From contig JAFDWS010000001.1 in the NCBI GenBank assembly GCA_018268375.1, forward strand, positions 462,627 to 526,626: 64,000 bases of DNA. Direction: 5' to 3'. The notes under the pieces were generated by a model. It ran no database searches, was not told the origin of the DNA, and saw only the letters and a list, made by a program, of their open reading frames with translations. Both the position numbers and the translations under genes were made by a program. The DNA is from Armatimonadota bacterium. Its GTDB lineage: Bacteria; Armatimonadota; Fimbriimonadia; Fimbriimonadales; Fimbriimonadaceae. How positions within the stretch are numbered: the first letter of the stretch is position 1; the number at the start of each line of letters is the position of its first letter. Of this stretch, positions 8,744-17,243 are shown one piece after another.

Positions 8744-9349
8744 ATGATCTTGACAAGTTTGTTTGCTGCCATCGCGATGGTTCCTACCACCATGTCGGAC
8801 GATTCGCTGAAGTGCGCCGTGATGCTCTCGCCCACCAAGGCCACGAGCAAGGCCGCCGAATACGCAGGCGCTCGTTTCCCGTTCTGCTGCGGCGGTTGCG
8901 ACAGCACCTTCGCCAAGGATCCGGGTAAGTACCTCGCCGACGCTGGCAAGTCCGGCAACACGATCGGCATGTTCATGTTCTGCCCGGTCTCGGGCGAGAG
9001 GCTCGACCTTGAGAAAGTGAAGGAGACCGTCGACTACAAGGGCATGCGCTACGGGTTCTGCTGTGGCGACTGCAAGGGCATGTTCGAGAAGGATCCGGCG
9101 AAGTACACGAAGACTCCCGAGAAGGAAGTCCTCGCTTGCATCGTCTCCGGCGAAAAGATCGCTTCCTACAGCGCTTCCGCGGGCTTCATGGATTACGAAG
9201 GCGTGCGCTACTACGTGTGCTGCAGCGAGTGCCTCCCGGCTCTGAAAAAGGATCCGGCGAAGTTCGTCGCCGCCAGCAAGTTCACTCCCAGTGCGCCGAA
9301 GGCCATGGCCGCGACCAACTCCAAGCCGCCGAAGCACGACGGCAACTAA
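8744..9349 (+). CDS. triple TRASH/YHS-like cysteine protein
   Basis: A 201-residue protein made of three repeats of a TRASH/YHS-like module of about 55 residues. Each repeat has an N-terminal Cys (CAVMLSPTKA, CPVSGERLD, CIVSGEKIA), a Tyr/Phe-rich strand and a Cys cluster (FCCGGCDSTF, FCCGDCKGMF, VCCSECLPAL), then a DPxKY/F motif. Such modules bind metal ions such as Cu, Zn or Hg. A short hydrophobic N terminus (ILTSLFAAIAMV) may be a signal peptide, so it may act as a periplasmic metal scavenger or chaperone. No metal transporter gene is adjacent. The role is inferred from cysteine pattern only. Confidence 0.8.
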   Translation: MILTSLFAAIAMVPTTMSDDSLKCAVMLSPTKATSKAAEYAGARFPFCCGGCDSTFAKDPGKYLADAGKSGNTIGMFMFCPVSGERLDLEKVKETVDYKGMRYGFCCGDCKGMFEKDPAKYTKTPEKEVLACIVSGEKIASYSASAGFMDYEGVRYYVCCSECLPALKKDPAKFVAASKFTPSAPKAMAATNSKPPKHDGN

Positions 9350-9367
9350 AACCAACCATCCTCTGGA

Positions 9368-10279
9368 TCAACCGAGGCGCTTGCAGAAATCTGCAAGCGC
9401 CTCGGTTGTATGTCGCATGGGAGCCAGCCCCTGCTCGATGAGCTTCTCGCACGAGAGTGAGGAGTCAAATGGACGCTGGGCAGGTGTCGGCCAGTCCGCC
9501 GTTGTGATCGCCGCCACCTCGATCGGGCGCGTGTCCCCCCCGACCTGGGCATAGGCTGTGATCGCTTGCACGGCAAGATCGTGCCAGTTCATGCGGTCGG
9601 GCCCAGCGGCATGGTAAAGCCCCCCAGGCACGCCCTTGAGGACGATCAACGCGAGCGCGTCCGCCAAATCCCAGGTGTAGGTGGGTGTTCCCCACTGGTC
9701 GGCCACAACCCGCAACGGTTTCTCCGCCTTCCAGGCTTCGATCATCGTTCGCGGGAAGGACTTGCCGTTGGGACCGTACAGCCAGCTTGTCCGGACGATG
9801 ACCGCGCCGGGACACTCCTTAGCAACGGCCTGCTCTCCCTGAAGCTTGCTCTTTCCATAGACCCCGAGAGGGTTGGTCTGGTCGGTCTCTGTGTAAGCCG
9901 ATCCCTTCGTTCCATCGAACACAAAGTCAGTGCTGACGTGCAGATAGCGCCAACCCGCTTCCTGACAGACCGAAGCCAAGACTCCGGGGGCCACAAAATT
10001 GAGCTTCATGGCCGCCATCGCATCGCTCTCCGCTTGATCAACTGCCGTGTAAGCGGCGCAGTTGACGATCCAGGCGAACTCTCCGAAATCCCGTTTGCGC
10101 AGCCTTTCAAGGTGCTGGGCGGACGTGATGTCGAAGTCCACTTGCGAGGGCGAATTCACGTACCAGCCGCGATCCGAAAACCGCCGGACCACGTCGCTAC
10201 CAAGCATGCCCGATCCGCCCACCACCAAGACCCGCCCCGGGTCGGTGATCAGAGTCGAGCCGCCGCTTGCCTCGTCCAT
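9368..10279 (-). CDS. rfbD: dTDP-4-dehydrorhamnose reductase family protein
   Basis: A 303-residue short-chain NAD(P)-dependent reductase of the RfbD/RmlD family, which performs the last step of dTDP-L-rhamnose synthesis. Seen are the Rossmann motif VVGGSGMLGSDVV, NCAAYTAVDQAESD, VSTDFVFDG and the catalytic YGKSK (YxxxK), followed by the family block VRTSWLYGPNGKSF. The ATG at 10279 is preferred over a start 90 bp upstream because it begins close to the Rossmann strand. The rfbA, rfbB and rfbC genes are not nearby, so the exact sugar substrate is inferred. Other members of this family (sugar epimerases, MAT2B-like) are possible. Confidence 0.85.
   Translation of the reverse strand: MDEASGGSTLITDPGRVLVVGGSGMLGSDVVRRFSDRGWYVNSPSQVDFDITSAQHLERLRKRDFGEFAWIVNCAAYTAVDQAESDAMAAMKLNFVAPGVLASVCQEAGWRYLHVSTDFVFDGTKGSAYTETDQTNPLGVYGKSKLQGEQAVAKECPGAVIVRTSWLYGPNGKSFPRTMIEAWKAEKPLRVVADQWGTPTYTWDLADALALIVLKGVPGGLYHAAGPDRMNWHDLAVQAITAYAQVGGDTRPIEVAAITTADWPTPAQRPFDSSLSCEKLIEQGLAPMRHTTEALADFCKRLG
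9370..9407. terminator. 18-bp perfect palindrome at the convergent gene ends
   Basis: Bases 9370-9387 pair perfectly with 9390-9407, with 2 unpaired bases at the centre. It lies just after the TRASH-protein gene and covers the last codons of rfbD. It is placed to end transcription from both sides, although neither strand has a long T-run after it. Confidence 0.6.
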
Positions 10280-10339
10280 CGCCACGCTACCTACGGAAAA
10301 GCCAGTATGCCGTAACTCGCATCTCTTAGACTCGTCTTG

Positions 10340-10345
10340 TACAAT
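10340..10345 (+). promoter_or_regulatory. -10 box TACAAT
   Basis: Near-consensus -10 box 23 nt before the ATG at 10369. AAGGA at 10355-10359 gives a ribosome binding site at good spacing, so this gene is not leaderless. Confidence 0.45.
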
Positions 10346-10368
10346 GCATCCAGTAAGGATCTTTTGCA

Positions 10369-11550
10369 ATGAAATCTAGGTTTCTCCTGATTGTGGCCCT
10401 GTTCGGGCTCGTCGGCTCGGGAATCGCGTTTGCCCAAGACAGCACCCTCGGTAAGAAAGGCAAGGGCGGCGACAAAGGCGGCGGCTCAGGTTCAGGCAAG
10501 GGTGGCGGCGGAGGTTCAGGTGGCCTCCATACCGATCCTCCTCCTCGTCAAACCGGCGGCGGTGGCGGCCAGTCTCGCGGCAGAGGCAACTCTGGCGAAC
10601 AGAGCGGTGGCGGTAGCGGCTCAGGCCGAGTCTTCGGCGGCAGCACCTCCAGCGGCTCCGGCGGAGGCTCCGGGCGCGGCAGCTCGGGCGGCACGATCCG
10701 CCCTTCCAGCGGCGGTGGAACCGTCCATACAGAGGACGGCACATTTGGCAAGCGAGGCAACTCGATCTCCCGTAGCGGACACGTCACCTATGAAGGTTCG
10801 AACAACATCCTCGGGCGCCCAGGCACTGAAGGCCGAATCACCCCGAGGGTCTACTCCGACGCTCCGACCGTGACCTCCAACAAGAAGATTGTCCGAGAGG
10901 TGACCCGGGAAAACCGGATCCGAGTGAACGACAATCGGTATCGGAACGGCTACTACGGCTACAACCGTGGCTGGGTCGACAACAACTTCAGCTATCCGTA
11001 CTACGGCTTCAACTGGTACGACGGCTGCAACTACGTCACGTCGCCCTTCTATTGGTACTACCACTTGCCGGCCTACGTGGACATCGTCCGCGTGAACATT
11101 GGCCCTATCCATTGGGTCAACTGTTCGACGCACTACGATTGGTCACCAATCGGTTATGACCGCTACGGTTATGACTCGAGCCGGGCCGATCTGGATTATG
11201 CGGTGTCCGACCTGCAACGCTCCTTCGAGCGCGGCAACATGCGCTACATCGCCACCATGATCCCAACCCGTGGCCGTGTCGAGATTGATGCGGGCTGGAA
11301 CAACCAGTACACCATCGATGCCGACGACTTCTACGACATGATGCGAGACCTCGTCGAAGGCACACGCACGATCGACTACCGCATCGTTGACGTCTGCCGC
11401 GACGGCTCACGGGCAACCGTCACCGCCGAGCACGTCTACACCGACTCGTGGGGCCGGGAAGCGTGCGTGAGGCACCAGTACGGTCTGCGCGAAGGCCGAC
11501 GAGGATTCGAGATCGTCTACTTCAAGACCGACGGTCGTAACGACTACTAA
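10369..11550 (+). CDS. exported Gly/Ser-rich protein with C-terminal Tyr-rich domain
   Basis: A 393-residue exported protein I do not recognise. A typical signal peptide (RFLLIVALFGLVGSGIAFA) is followed by a low-complexity Gly/Ser region with Lys/Arg (residues about 25-120), a Tyr/Asn/Trp-rich stretch (about 180-260) and a compact C-terminal domain of about 110 residues beginning SDLQRSFERGNMRYIATMI. That domain resembles an NTF2-like fold in strand order, but I cannot confirm this. A surface or matrix role is plausible from the composition. The gene has its own -10 box, ribosome site and terminator. Confidence 0.75.
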   Translation: MKSRFLLIVALFGLVGSGIAFAQDSTLGKKGKGGDKGGGSGSGKGGGGGSGGLHTDPPPRQTGGGGGQSRGRGNSGEQSGGGSGSGRVFGGSTSSGSGGGSGRGSSGGTIRPSSGGGTVHTEDGTFGKRGNSISRSGHVTYEGSNNILGRPGTEGRITPRVYSDAPTVTSNKKIVREVTRENRIRVNDNRYRNGYYGYNRGWVDNNFSYPYYGFNWYDGCNYVTSPFYWYYHLPAYVDIVRVNIGPIHWVNCSTHYDWSPIGYDRYGYDSSRADLDYAVSDLQRSFERGNMRYIATMIPTRGRVEIDAGWNNQYTIDADDFYDMMRDLVEGTRTIDYRIVDVCRDGSRATVTAEHVYTDSWGREACVRHQYGLREGRRGFEIVYFKTDGRNDY

Positions 11551-11574
11551 GCAGGGTCTCCCTTTCGGACATGG

Positions 11575-11609
11575 GCGGCTGGCTCCAATCGGGGCCAGCC
11601 GCTCTTTTT
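11575..11609 (+). terminator. rho-independent terminator
   Basis: GCGGCTGGC (11575-11583) pairs with GCCAGCCGC (11594-11602) and is followed by TCTTTTT. It ends the Gly-rich protein transcript. Confidence 0.85.
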
Positions 11610-11618
11610 GAACCGGGC

Positions 11619-11646
11619 TAAGCTTTGTTCCACATCCGTCCGACAA
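11619..11646 (+). promoter_or_regulatory. FliA (sigma-28)-like promoter before flagellin
   Basis: TAAGCTTT (11619-11626), a 12-nt spacer and TCCGACAA (11639-11646) resemble the flagellar sigma-28 consensus TAAAGTTT-N11-GCCGATAA. It lies 52 bp before the flagellin start, as expected for a late flagellar gene. Confidence 0.4.
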
Positions 11647-11698
11647 TTCCCCACAGAGAATCGCTGGATTTCGAAAATTCTCTGCTGGAGCGTCAAAT

Positions 11699-13159
11699 TT
11701 GAGTCTGAGGATCAACACAAACGTGCAGGCCATGGTGGCTCTGCGGCACCTCGGTGAGACCGAGTCCCTCATGGAGGGTTCTGTCGCGCGGCTGAGCACC
11801 GGCTTACGGATCAACAATGCCGCCGATGATCCCGCCGGCCTCATCATCAGCGAAGGGCTCCGATCTCAGATCAAAGGCATCGAGCAGGCGACGCGCAACG
11901 TCCAGGACGCCGTCAACATGTCGAAAACCGCCGAATCGTCGATGCAGGAGGTGTCCCGCTTGCTCACCGACCTCCGCGCCCTGGCCGTCCACTCTGCCAA
12001 CACCGCCACGGTCGACGCCTTCCAACTTCAAGCGAACCAGCAACAGGTCCGCAACATTATTGACTCTATCGACAGAATCGCACAACAGACATCATGGGGC
12101 ACGAAGAAGCTCCTCAATGGCTCGTCTGGTGTCCAGACGGCCCTGACACGAACCGACCTCGTCTCGAGCCTCTATATTGGCCCTGAGTTCAACGGATACG
12201 CCGTCCAGACGGGCACGGTCGACGTCAGTCAGACGACGGCTGCCACCCAAACCACCACCGGTGCGCTGGCAACGACCTTCGCGAACGGCAACGCGGTGGT
12301 CAATGCGGGCACGTTCCTGATCAATGGCAGGGCCTTCACGACCCAAGCCAGCATGACTATCTCGGACGTGGTCCAGCAAATCAACCTCGCCTCGAGCGAG
12401 ACCGGCGTCACGGCTTCGCTTGTCCCGAGCGGCGGCAACGTCGCCGTTTCCTTGACCTCGGTCAAGTACGGGAGCCAGTTCCCGATCAGCTACCTGGAGA
12501 CTTCGACCATCTTGAATGGCGGCGCCGGAGCCACCCCCGCCGTCGGGACAGATGCCGTCTACACCGTCACCGCACCGACTGTGAATGGAAATCAGACCGA
12601 GACCTTCACCGGTGGCATTGGCCCAGGCACCGATGGCTTGACCCTGACGTCCCCGTCCGGCAACCGACTCGTCATCACTCCTGCAGGCAACGCGACGGCT
12701 GGCCCCGTCACCGTGGGCCAGGTCAACGTGGGCTCGATGCGGTTCCAGATTGGTGCGAACTCCGACCAGGCCGCACTGTTCTCGATCCCGAGCACTTTCG
12801 CACGCGATCTTGGCACGAGCGCGGTTCCCGGTCTCGATCTTTCCAAGCTCGATGTGACCAGCCAGCAAGGCGCGACCGACGCCATGAAGGTGGTTGATGA
12901 GGCCATCTCACAACTCGCCCTCCTTCGAGGCAACCTTGGCTCTTTCCAGAAGAACTTCCTTGAGTCGACCAATCGGTCGCTCGAAGTCGCCAACGAGAAC
13001 CTCACCGCAAGCGAGAGCCAGATTCGTGACGCAGACATCGCCAAGGAAATGAGCGACTACACGAAGATCCAGGTCCTGCGTCAAAGCGGTATCGCCGTCC
13101 TCGCCCAAGCGAACCAAGCACCGCAGAGCGTCCTCCAACTCCTGCGTGGCGGCGGCTAG
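11699..13159 (+). CDS. fliC: flagellin
   Basis: A 486-residue flagellin, the filament subunit exported by the flagellar type III system. The conserved N-terminal D0/D1 helices (SLRINTNVQAMVALRHL, RLSTGLRINNAADDPAG, NVQDAVNMSKTAESSM) and C-terminal helix (ending VLAQANQAPQSVLQLLR) are present. The central region of about 250 residues is variable and rich in Thr, Gly and Val. The start is TTG, with GGAG upstream at about 11687. No other flagellar gene lies in the window, so this is an isolated filament gene controlled by the sigma-28-like promoter before it. Confidence 0.95.
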   Translation: MSLRINTNVQAMVALRHLGETESLMEGSVARLSTGLRINNAADDPAGLIISEGLRSQIKGIEQATRNVQDAVNMSKTAESSMQEVSRLLTDLRALAVHSANTATVDAFQLQANQQQVRNIIDSIDRIAQQTSWGTKKLLNGSSGVQTALTRTDLVSSLYIGPEFNGYAVQTGTVDVSQTTAATQTTTGALATTFANGNAVVNAGTFLINGRAFTTQASMTISDVVQQINLASSETGVTASLVPSGGNVAVSLTSVKYGSQFPISYLETSTILNGGAGATPAVGTDAVYTVTAPTVNGNQTETFTGGIGPGTDGLTLTSPSGNRLVITPAGNATAGPVTVGQVNVGSMRFQIGANSDQAALFSIPSTFARDLGTSAVPGLDLSKLDVTSQQGATDAMKVVDEAISQLALLRGNLGSFQKNFLESTNRSLEVANENLTASESQIRDADIAKEMSDYTKIQVLRQSGIAVLAQANQAPQSVLQLLRGGG

Positions 13160-13188
13160 GCGTCCTAAGAATTCCCTCACCTGACCGG

Positions 13189-13194
13189 TAACCT
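13189..13194 (+). promoter_or_regulatory. -10 box TAACCT, leaderless start
   Basis: TANNNT hexamer ending 7 nt before the yajQ ATG at 13202, with no Shine-Dalgarno sequence. Confidence 0.45.
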
Positions 13195-13201
13195 GTCGCG
13201 C

Positions 13202-13696
13202 ATGGCGTCACAGGAGTTCAGCTTCGATGTTGTTTCGAAGGTCGACCTTGCAGAAGTGAAGAACGCGGTCAACCAAGCTCAGAAAGAGCTGGAAAACCGC
13301 TACGACTTTAGGGGCAGCGCGGCGAAGATCGAATTTGACGAGAAGGAGATTAGCCTGACGGCGGACGACGAGTTCCGGATGGGACAGCTCAAGGACATCG
13401 TCTTCAGCAAACTTGTCAAGCGCAACATCGATACGCGAAGCATTGAATACGGCAAGCTCGAACCAGGCCCTGGAGTCAGTGTCAAGCAGAAAGTGACGTT
13501 CAAGCAGGGCATCGAGCAAGACGCCGCCAAGTCGCTGATCAAGCAAATCAAGGACAAGGGGCTCAAGGTCAACGCTCAAATCCAAGGCGACCAGCTCAGA
13601 GTTTCCAGTAAGTCCAAGGACGACCTTCAGAAGGCGATCCAGTTTCTGAAGGGGCTTGAACTGGCCTTCCCGGTCGATTTCGTCAACTACCGCTGA
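13202..13696 (+). CDS. yajQ: YajQ family nucleotide-binding protein
   Basis: A 164-residue YajQ protein (two ferredoxin-like halves). Family members bind nucleotides; the Xanthomonas homologue binds cyclic di-GMP. Hallmarks are the N-terminal SFDVVSKVDLAEVKNAVNQA, ENRYDFRGS, the central GVSVKQKVTFKQGIEQDAAK and the C-terminal DLQKAIQFLKG with FPVDFVNYR. Length and start agree with the family. It stands alone. Confidence 0.95.
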   Translation: MASQEFSFDVVSKVDLAEVKNAVNQAQKELENRYDFRGSAAKIEFDEKEISLTADDEFRMGQLKDIVFSKLVKRNIDTRSIEYGKLEPGPGVSVKQKVTFKQGIEQDAAKSLIKQIKDKGLKVNAQIQGDQLRVSSKSKDDLQKAIQFLKGLELAFPVDFVNYR

Positions 13697-13735
13697 GCAT
13701 GGTTCTGCACTGGTACTCCTTCGTCGGTGACTTTG

Positions 13736-14533
13736 ATGCTTTGGATGATCAAGCAGTCTCATAAAGATCGCGGTGTGCGGACTCTCGAAGCGGCCAAATC
13801 CTTCTTCTGGGAAGAATTGGCGGCCCCTGACCGGCTTGGACGTTTCAATATTTTTAGACAGGCGGATCACGGGCCATCTAGACTCGCTGGCCTAAAGGCA
13901 GGCGATAGGCTTGTCTTTAGCTTTGACGGCACCTTAGTTGGCACTGCCCTTTCTGCTAGCGAAAGGTTGCCTCTTGGACGCGAAAACTATCCTTTCTGTT
14001 TCGTCGTTGCCTTAGAAAGCCGCCAAGATGCGAAAGGAACACTTGCGGAACTACGCTCGAAAGTACAGATAGGGGTGACTGGATCGGAGCGAAATCTCTT
14101 CCGAAACGCCTCATGGGACAAGTTTAACGACCTACTTGCAGACCTGATCTGGAGCATTGCAAGACAGGATCAAGGGAGCAAGAGCGAGCCAACCTCAGAT
14201 CTTCCCGAGAGCCAGCAAGTGTTCTTTGAAGGAAGGGTGATGACCACGCGCACTTGGGAAAGAAAGGGTCGAGCGCAATGTCTCGCGAGTAAGGGTACGC
14301 GGTGCGTGGTGTGCGGCTTTGATTTCGGTCTGAGCTACGGAGCCGAGTACGCTTCGCTCATAGAGGTTCATCACGTTATCCCCTATGAAGGCTTTGTGAG
14401 AGAAGTCGACCCTGTGAAAGATCTAGCGCCGGTTTGCCCCAATTGCCACGCGCTGATTCATTGCGGCCGGGGATCCTTGGACTATCGAACTATCAAGGAG
14501 GCCCAGCAAATCCTAAAGGTGGTAGCCGAATGA
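13736..14533 (+). CDS. PUA-like / HNH endonuclease
   Basis: A 265-residue protein with two parts. Residues about 1-110 contain a segment (GLKAGDRLVFSFDGTLVG) resembling the beta-barrel of EVE/ASCH/PUA-like domains. The C-terminal part (about 175-265) is an HNH nuclease of McrA type: CVVCGFDFG, IEVHHVIPY, DLAPVCPNCHALIHCG, with four zinc-binding Cys and the catalytic His pair. Fusions of PUA-like readers with HNH domains include modification-dependent restriction enzymes, so that is a plausible role. The start is unclear (GTG 13727, ATG 13736 or ATG 13745; no clear ribosome site). The region looks visibly poorer in GC than its neighbours, suggesting acquisition. Confidence 0.75.
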   Translation: MLWMIKQSHKDRGVRTLEAAKSFFWEELAAPDRLGRFNIFRQADHGPSRLAGLKAGDRLVFSFDGTLVGTALSASERLPLGRENYPFCFVVALESRQDAKGTLAELRSKVQIGVTGSERNLFRNASWDKFNDLLADLIWSIARQDQGSKSEPTSDLPESQQVFFEGRVMTTRTWERKGRAQCLASKGTRCVVCGFDFGLSYGAEYASLIEVHHVIPYEGFVREVDPVKDLAPVCPNCHALIHCGRGSLDYRTIKEAQQILKVVAE

Positions 14534-14554
14534 ATTGGTCTGTCTGAGCTCACG

Positions 14555-15862
14555 CTATTGCTGTCGCCATGATTCGTGAGAACTGACGGCGTCGGGTACG
14601 TCCGCATCGATCCGGCGAATGCGGGGCGTGATGTAGAAGAGGATCGAAACGACCAGGGTGAGCAGGCCCATCACGACGAACACTAAGCCTGCCCCACGGC
14701 CGGGACCGGTGCCAATGATTCGTCCCCAAGTCGAAGCGAGGGCTCCGCCAGGCATCATCATTGGGCCGACGACCTTATCGACCAAGGGGCCGGCGGCGAG
14801 CATGGCAATGGGTGCTGTGCCCTGAGCGATCATCCGGCGGACACTGAACACGCGTCCCCGCAATTCGTGGGGCACTTTAGACTGCCAAATCGCTTGGCTC
14901 GAAGCGTTTGTGACCGGAGAAAACGCCATGCACAAGAATCCCGATGCAGCGATCCAGACTAAGTCTTGGCGCAAGCCGACGCATGCCATGAACAACCCGA
15001 TCAGTCCCCCACCAAGGAACACACCGAGGAGCCGATTCTTGAGCCCGCCCGTCACGCTGATGAGGATGCTGCCGACCAGCATCCCGGCGCCCATGACCGA
15101 CATGACAGTGCCAAACCCCACTGAACCTGCAAAGCCCAACACCAAGGGACCGAACAGGACGCCGGCCATCGGGAGCAGGAAGTTCAAAGCGGCGAAGTAG
15201 CCCAGCAGCATGAGCATGGCTCTTCGCTCCCTGATGAACGCCCATCCTGCGCCGATCTCCTCCGAAAATCTCGGCTTCTCCGCACTCTTCTCCTCTTTGC
15301 TCTTTGGTTTTGGAAACCTGACGAAAGCCAGGCTCAGGACGCCTACCATGAAGCTGACGAAATCGAGGACGATCAGGCCCTGCAAGTGGATCGCGCTGAA
15401 AATGGCGCCGGCAAGGATCGGCGAGGCAAGATCAGAGACCGCCTGGCCAGACTGGACCATCCCCGCCGCCTTCGTGAGTTGCTCCTTCGGCACAAGGGTC
15501 GAGATGGCCGCCTGGTATGCGGGCACCTGGAACGACGAGCAAGCAGAAGTGAATCCCGCCAAGACCATGACGTGCCACACGACCAGTTGGTGAGTCCAAA
15601 CCAAGTAAGCGCCCACTAACACTGCCAAGCCACAAAGTACGTCCGAACCGAGCATCGTGAGACGCCGGTCCCATCTGTCCACAAACACGCCAGCGAACGG
15701 TGCGATGAGGAGCGACGGAAGAATCGAGAACAGGGCGATCGTCGCGAAGAGCGTCGCAGAGCCAGTTGTTTGGAAGACCCAGACGCCAAGACCAAAGTTG
15801 GTCAGGCCGGATCCCAGCAAAGAAACGATTTGCCCAAGCCAGACGATCCGGAACGTCCTCAT
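14555..15862 (-). CDS. MFS transporter
   Basis: A 435-residue major facilitator with about 12 transmembrane helices, of the MFS_3 / EntS-like exporter type. Seen are WLGQIVSLLGSGLTNFGLGVWV in TM1, the loop motif GVFVDRWDRRLTM, SACSSFQVPAYQAAIS and the hinge motif VPHELRGRVFSVRRM. The ATG at 15862 starts right before TM1; an upstream start would add a 20-residue polar leader. Substrate unknown, probably drug or siderophore efflux. It is the last gene of the rpoZ-to-rdgB run, 13 bp after rdgB. Confidence 0.88.
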   Translation of the reverse strand: MRTFRIVWLGQIVSLLGSGLTNFGLGVWVFQTTGSATLFATIALFSILPSLLIAPFAGVFVDRWDRRLTMLGSDVLCGLAVLVGAYLVWTHQLVVWHVMVLAGFTSACSSFQVPAYQAAISTLVPKEQLTKAAGMVQSGQAVSDLASPILAGAIFSAIHLQGLIVLDFVSFMVGVLSLAFVRFPKPKSKEEKSAEKPRFSEEIGAGWAFIRERRAMLMLLGYFAALNFLLPMAGVLFGPLVLGFAGSVGFGTVMSVMGAGMLVGSILISVTGGLKNRLLGVFLGGGLIGLFMACVGLRQDLVWIAASGFLCMAFSPVTNASSQAIWQSKVPHELRGRVFSVRRMIAQGTAPIAMLAAGPLVDKVVGPMMMPGGALASTWGRIIGTGPGRGAGLVFVVMGLLTLVVSILFYITPRIRRIDADVPDAVSSHESWRQQ

Positions 15863-15875
15863 GAGGATGATATTG

Positions 15876-16499
15876 CTACGGGGTGGCACCCTCGGGGACG
15901 CGCGCTCCGATCCAGTCCCCAACTGCCTTCAAGACTTTGCCTCGATGACTGACGGCATGCTTCTGGTCGGGCGTTAGGTCGGCCATGGTGCAACCCATCT
16001 CGGGTAGCCAGAAAATGGGGTCGTAACCGAAGCCGCCGCTCCCGCTCGGAGCCTGGGCGATCACGCCCTCCCGCTCCGCGGAGAAGACATGGATCTCCTG
16101 CGCATCGGGGGCAGCAAGGGCGACGAAGCACTTGAACCGTGCGCCCCGCTCGCTGTCGGGCAGGCCGTGCAGTTGCTGCAGGATCATCGCCATCTTCTCG
16201 TAAAAAGGGAGTTCTTCCCCTCCAAAGCGTTTGCTGTGTACACCGAGAAGGCCCGGCATCGCATCGATCTCTAGCCCGGCGTCGTCCGCCACAGACCACT
16301 CGTGAGTGAACACCGAAGCCGACTGAGCCTTGATCGTGGCGTTCTCGGCGTAAGTGTCGCCTGTCTCCTCTGGCTCGGGCGCACCAGGGTAGTCGGCCAA
16401 AGTCTTGAACTCGATGTCGGGAAAACGGTGGCCAAGGATGGTGGCCATCTCCACACCCTTTTTCGCGTTGTGCGTTGCGATCACCAGTCGCTTGATCAA
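15876..16499 (-). CDS. rdgB: non-canonical purine NTP pyrophosphatase
   Basis: RdgB/HAM1 family, 207 residues. It hydrolyses dITP, XTP and similar deaminated nucleotides and so protects DNA and RNA. Motifs are [12 protein letters not shown] (substrate loop), the [12 protein letters not shown] helix, [12 protein letters not shown] with the catalytic Asp, and [11 protein letters not shown]. It overlaps rph by 4 bp, the common rph-rdgB pairing. Confidence 0.95.
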   Translation of the reverse strand: MIKRLVIATHNAKKGVEMATILGHRFPDIEFKTLADYPGAPEPEETGDTYAENATIKAQSASVFTHEWSVADDAGLEIDAMPGLLGVHSKRFGGEELPFYEKMAMILQQLHGLPDSERGARFKCFVALAAPDAQEIHVFSAEREGVIAQAPSGSGGFGYDPIFWLPEMGCTMADLTPDQKHAVSHRGKVLKAVGDWIGARVPEGATP

Positions 16500-17209
16500 A
16501 TTCCCAAGACCTGCCTTTGCAGCGTCACCAATTCTTCAATCCCCTTCTTCGCAAGGGACAGCATCCGACCCAGCGTCTCCGCCGCGAACGGCTCGCTTTC
16601 CGCAGTGCCCTGAACTTCGACGAACTTGCCCGAGGCCGTCATCACGACGTTCATGTCGGTCGCCGCCGAAGAGTCCTCTTCATAGTTCAGATCGAGAACC
16701 TCTTGGTTCCGGTGGATCCCGACGCTCACCGCCGCAAGTGGCTCACTGATGGGCATCTTGCGGATCATCTTCTTGTCGATCATCCAAGAAAAGGCATCGT
16801 AGAGGGCGATGCAACCACCAGTGATGGAAGCACAACGAGTGCCTCCGTCGGCTTGCAGCGCGTCGCAGTCGATCGTGACCGTTCGCTCGCCCAACGACTC
16901 GAGGTTTGTCACCGCACGCAGTGCGCGACCGACCAGGCGCTGGATCTCCATCGTCCGCCCGTTCGGACCCCGAAAGGCATCGCGCTGGTTCCTCTGCTTG
17001 CCTGAACGGGGCAGCATTGAATACTCCGCCGTCACCCAACCAGAACCCGTCCCTTTGAGAAACGGGGGAACACGTTCCTCGACCGTGGCAGTGACCAAAA
17101 CATGAGTTTCGCCCACCTTGATGAGGCACGATCCTTCGGCGTATTTCGCGAAGCCGCGCTCCATGGTGATCGGGCGCATTTGGTCAGGCGCACGGCCGTC
17201 AGGTCGCAT
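16496..17209 (-). CDS. rph: ribonuclease PH
   Basis: RNase PH, 237 residues, a phosphorolytic 3'-5' exoribonuclease that trims tRNA precursors. It starts [14 protein letters not shown] and contains [42 protein letters not shown] (phosphate site) and the C-terminal [12 protein letters not shown] block. The gene lies 34 bp after rsmE on the same strand and overlaps rdgB. Confidence 0.96.
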   Translation of the reverse strand: MRPDGRAPDQMRPITMERGFAKYAEGSCLIKVGETHVLVTATVEERVPPFLKGTGSGWVTAEYSMLPRSGKQRNQRDAFRGPNGRTMEIQRLVGRALRAVTNLESLGERTVTIDCDALQADGGTRCASITGGCIALYDAFSWMIDKKMIRKMPISEPLAAVSVGIHRNQEVLDLNYEEDSSAATDMNVVMTASGKFVEVQGTAESEPFAAETLGRMLSLAKKGIEELVTLQRQVLGI

Positions 17210-17243
17210 AGGAACCGGGGATTCTACCTGCCAGTGGATCTGG

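Noticed and set aside
13699..13764. Small open frame before the HNH gene as its frameshifted N terminus
   Set aside because: It encodes only about 21 residues with no evident similarity, and the HNH protein appears complete without it.
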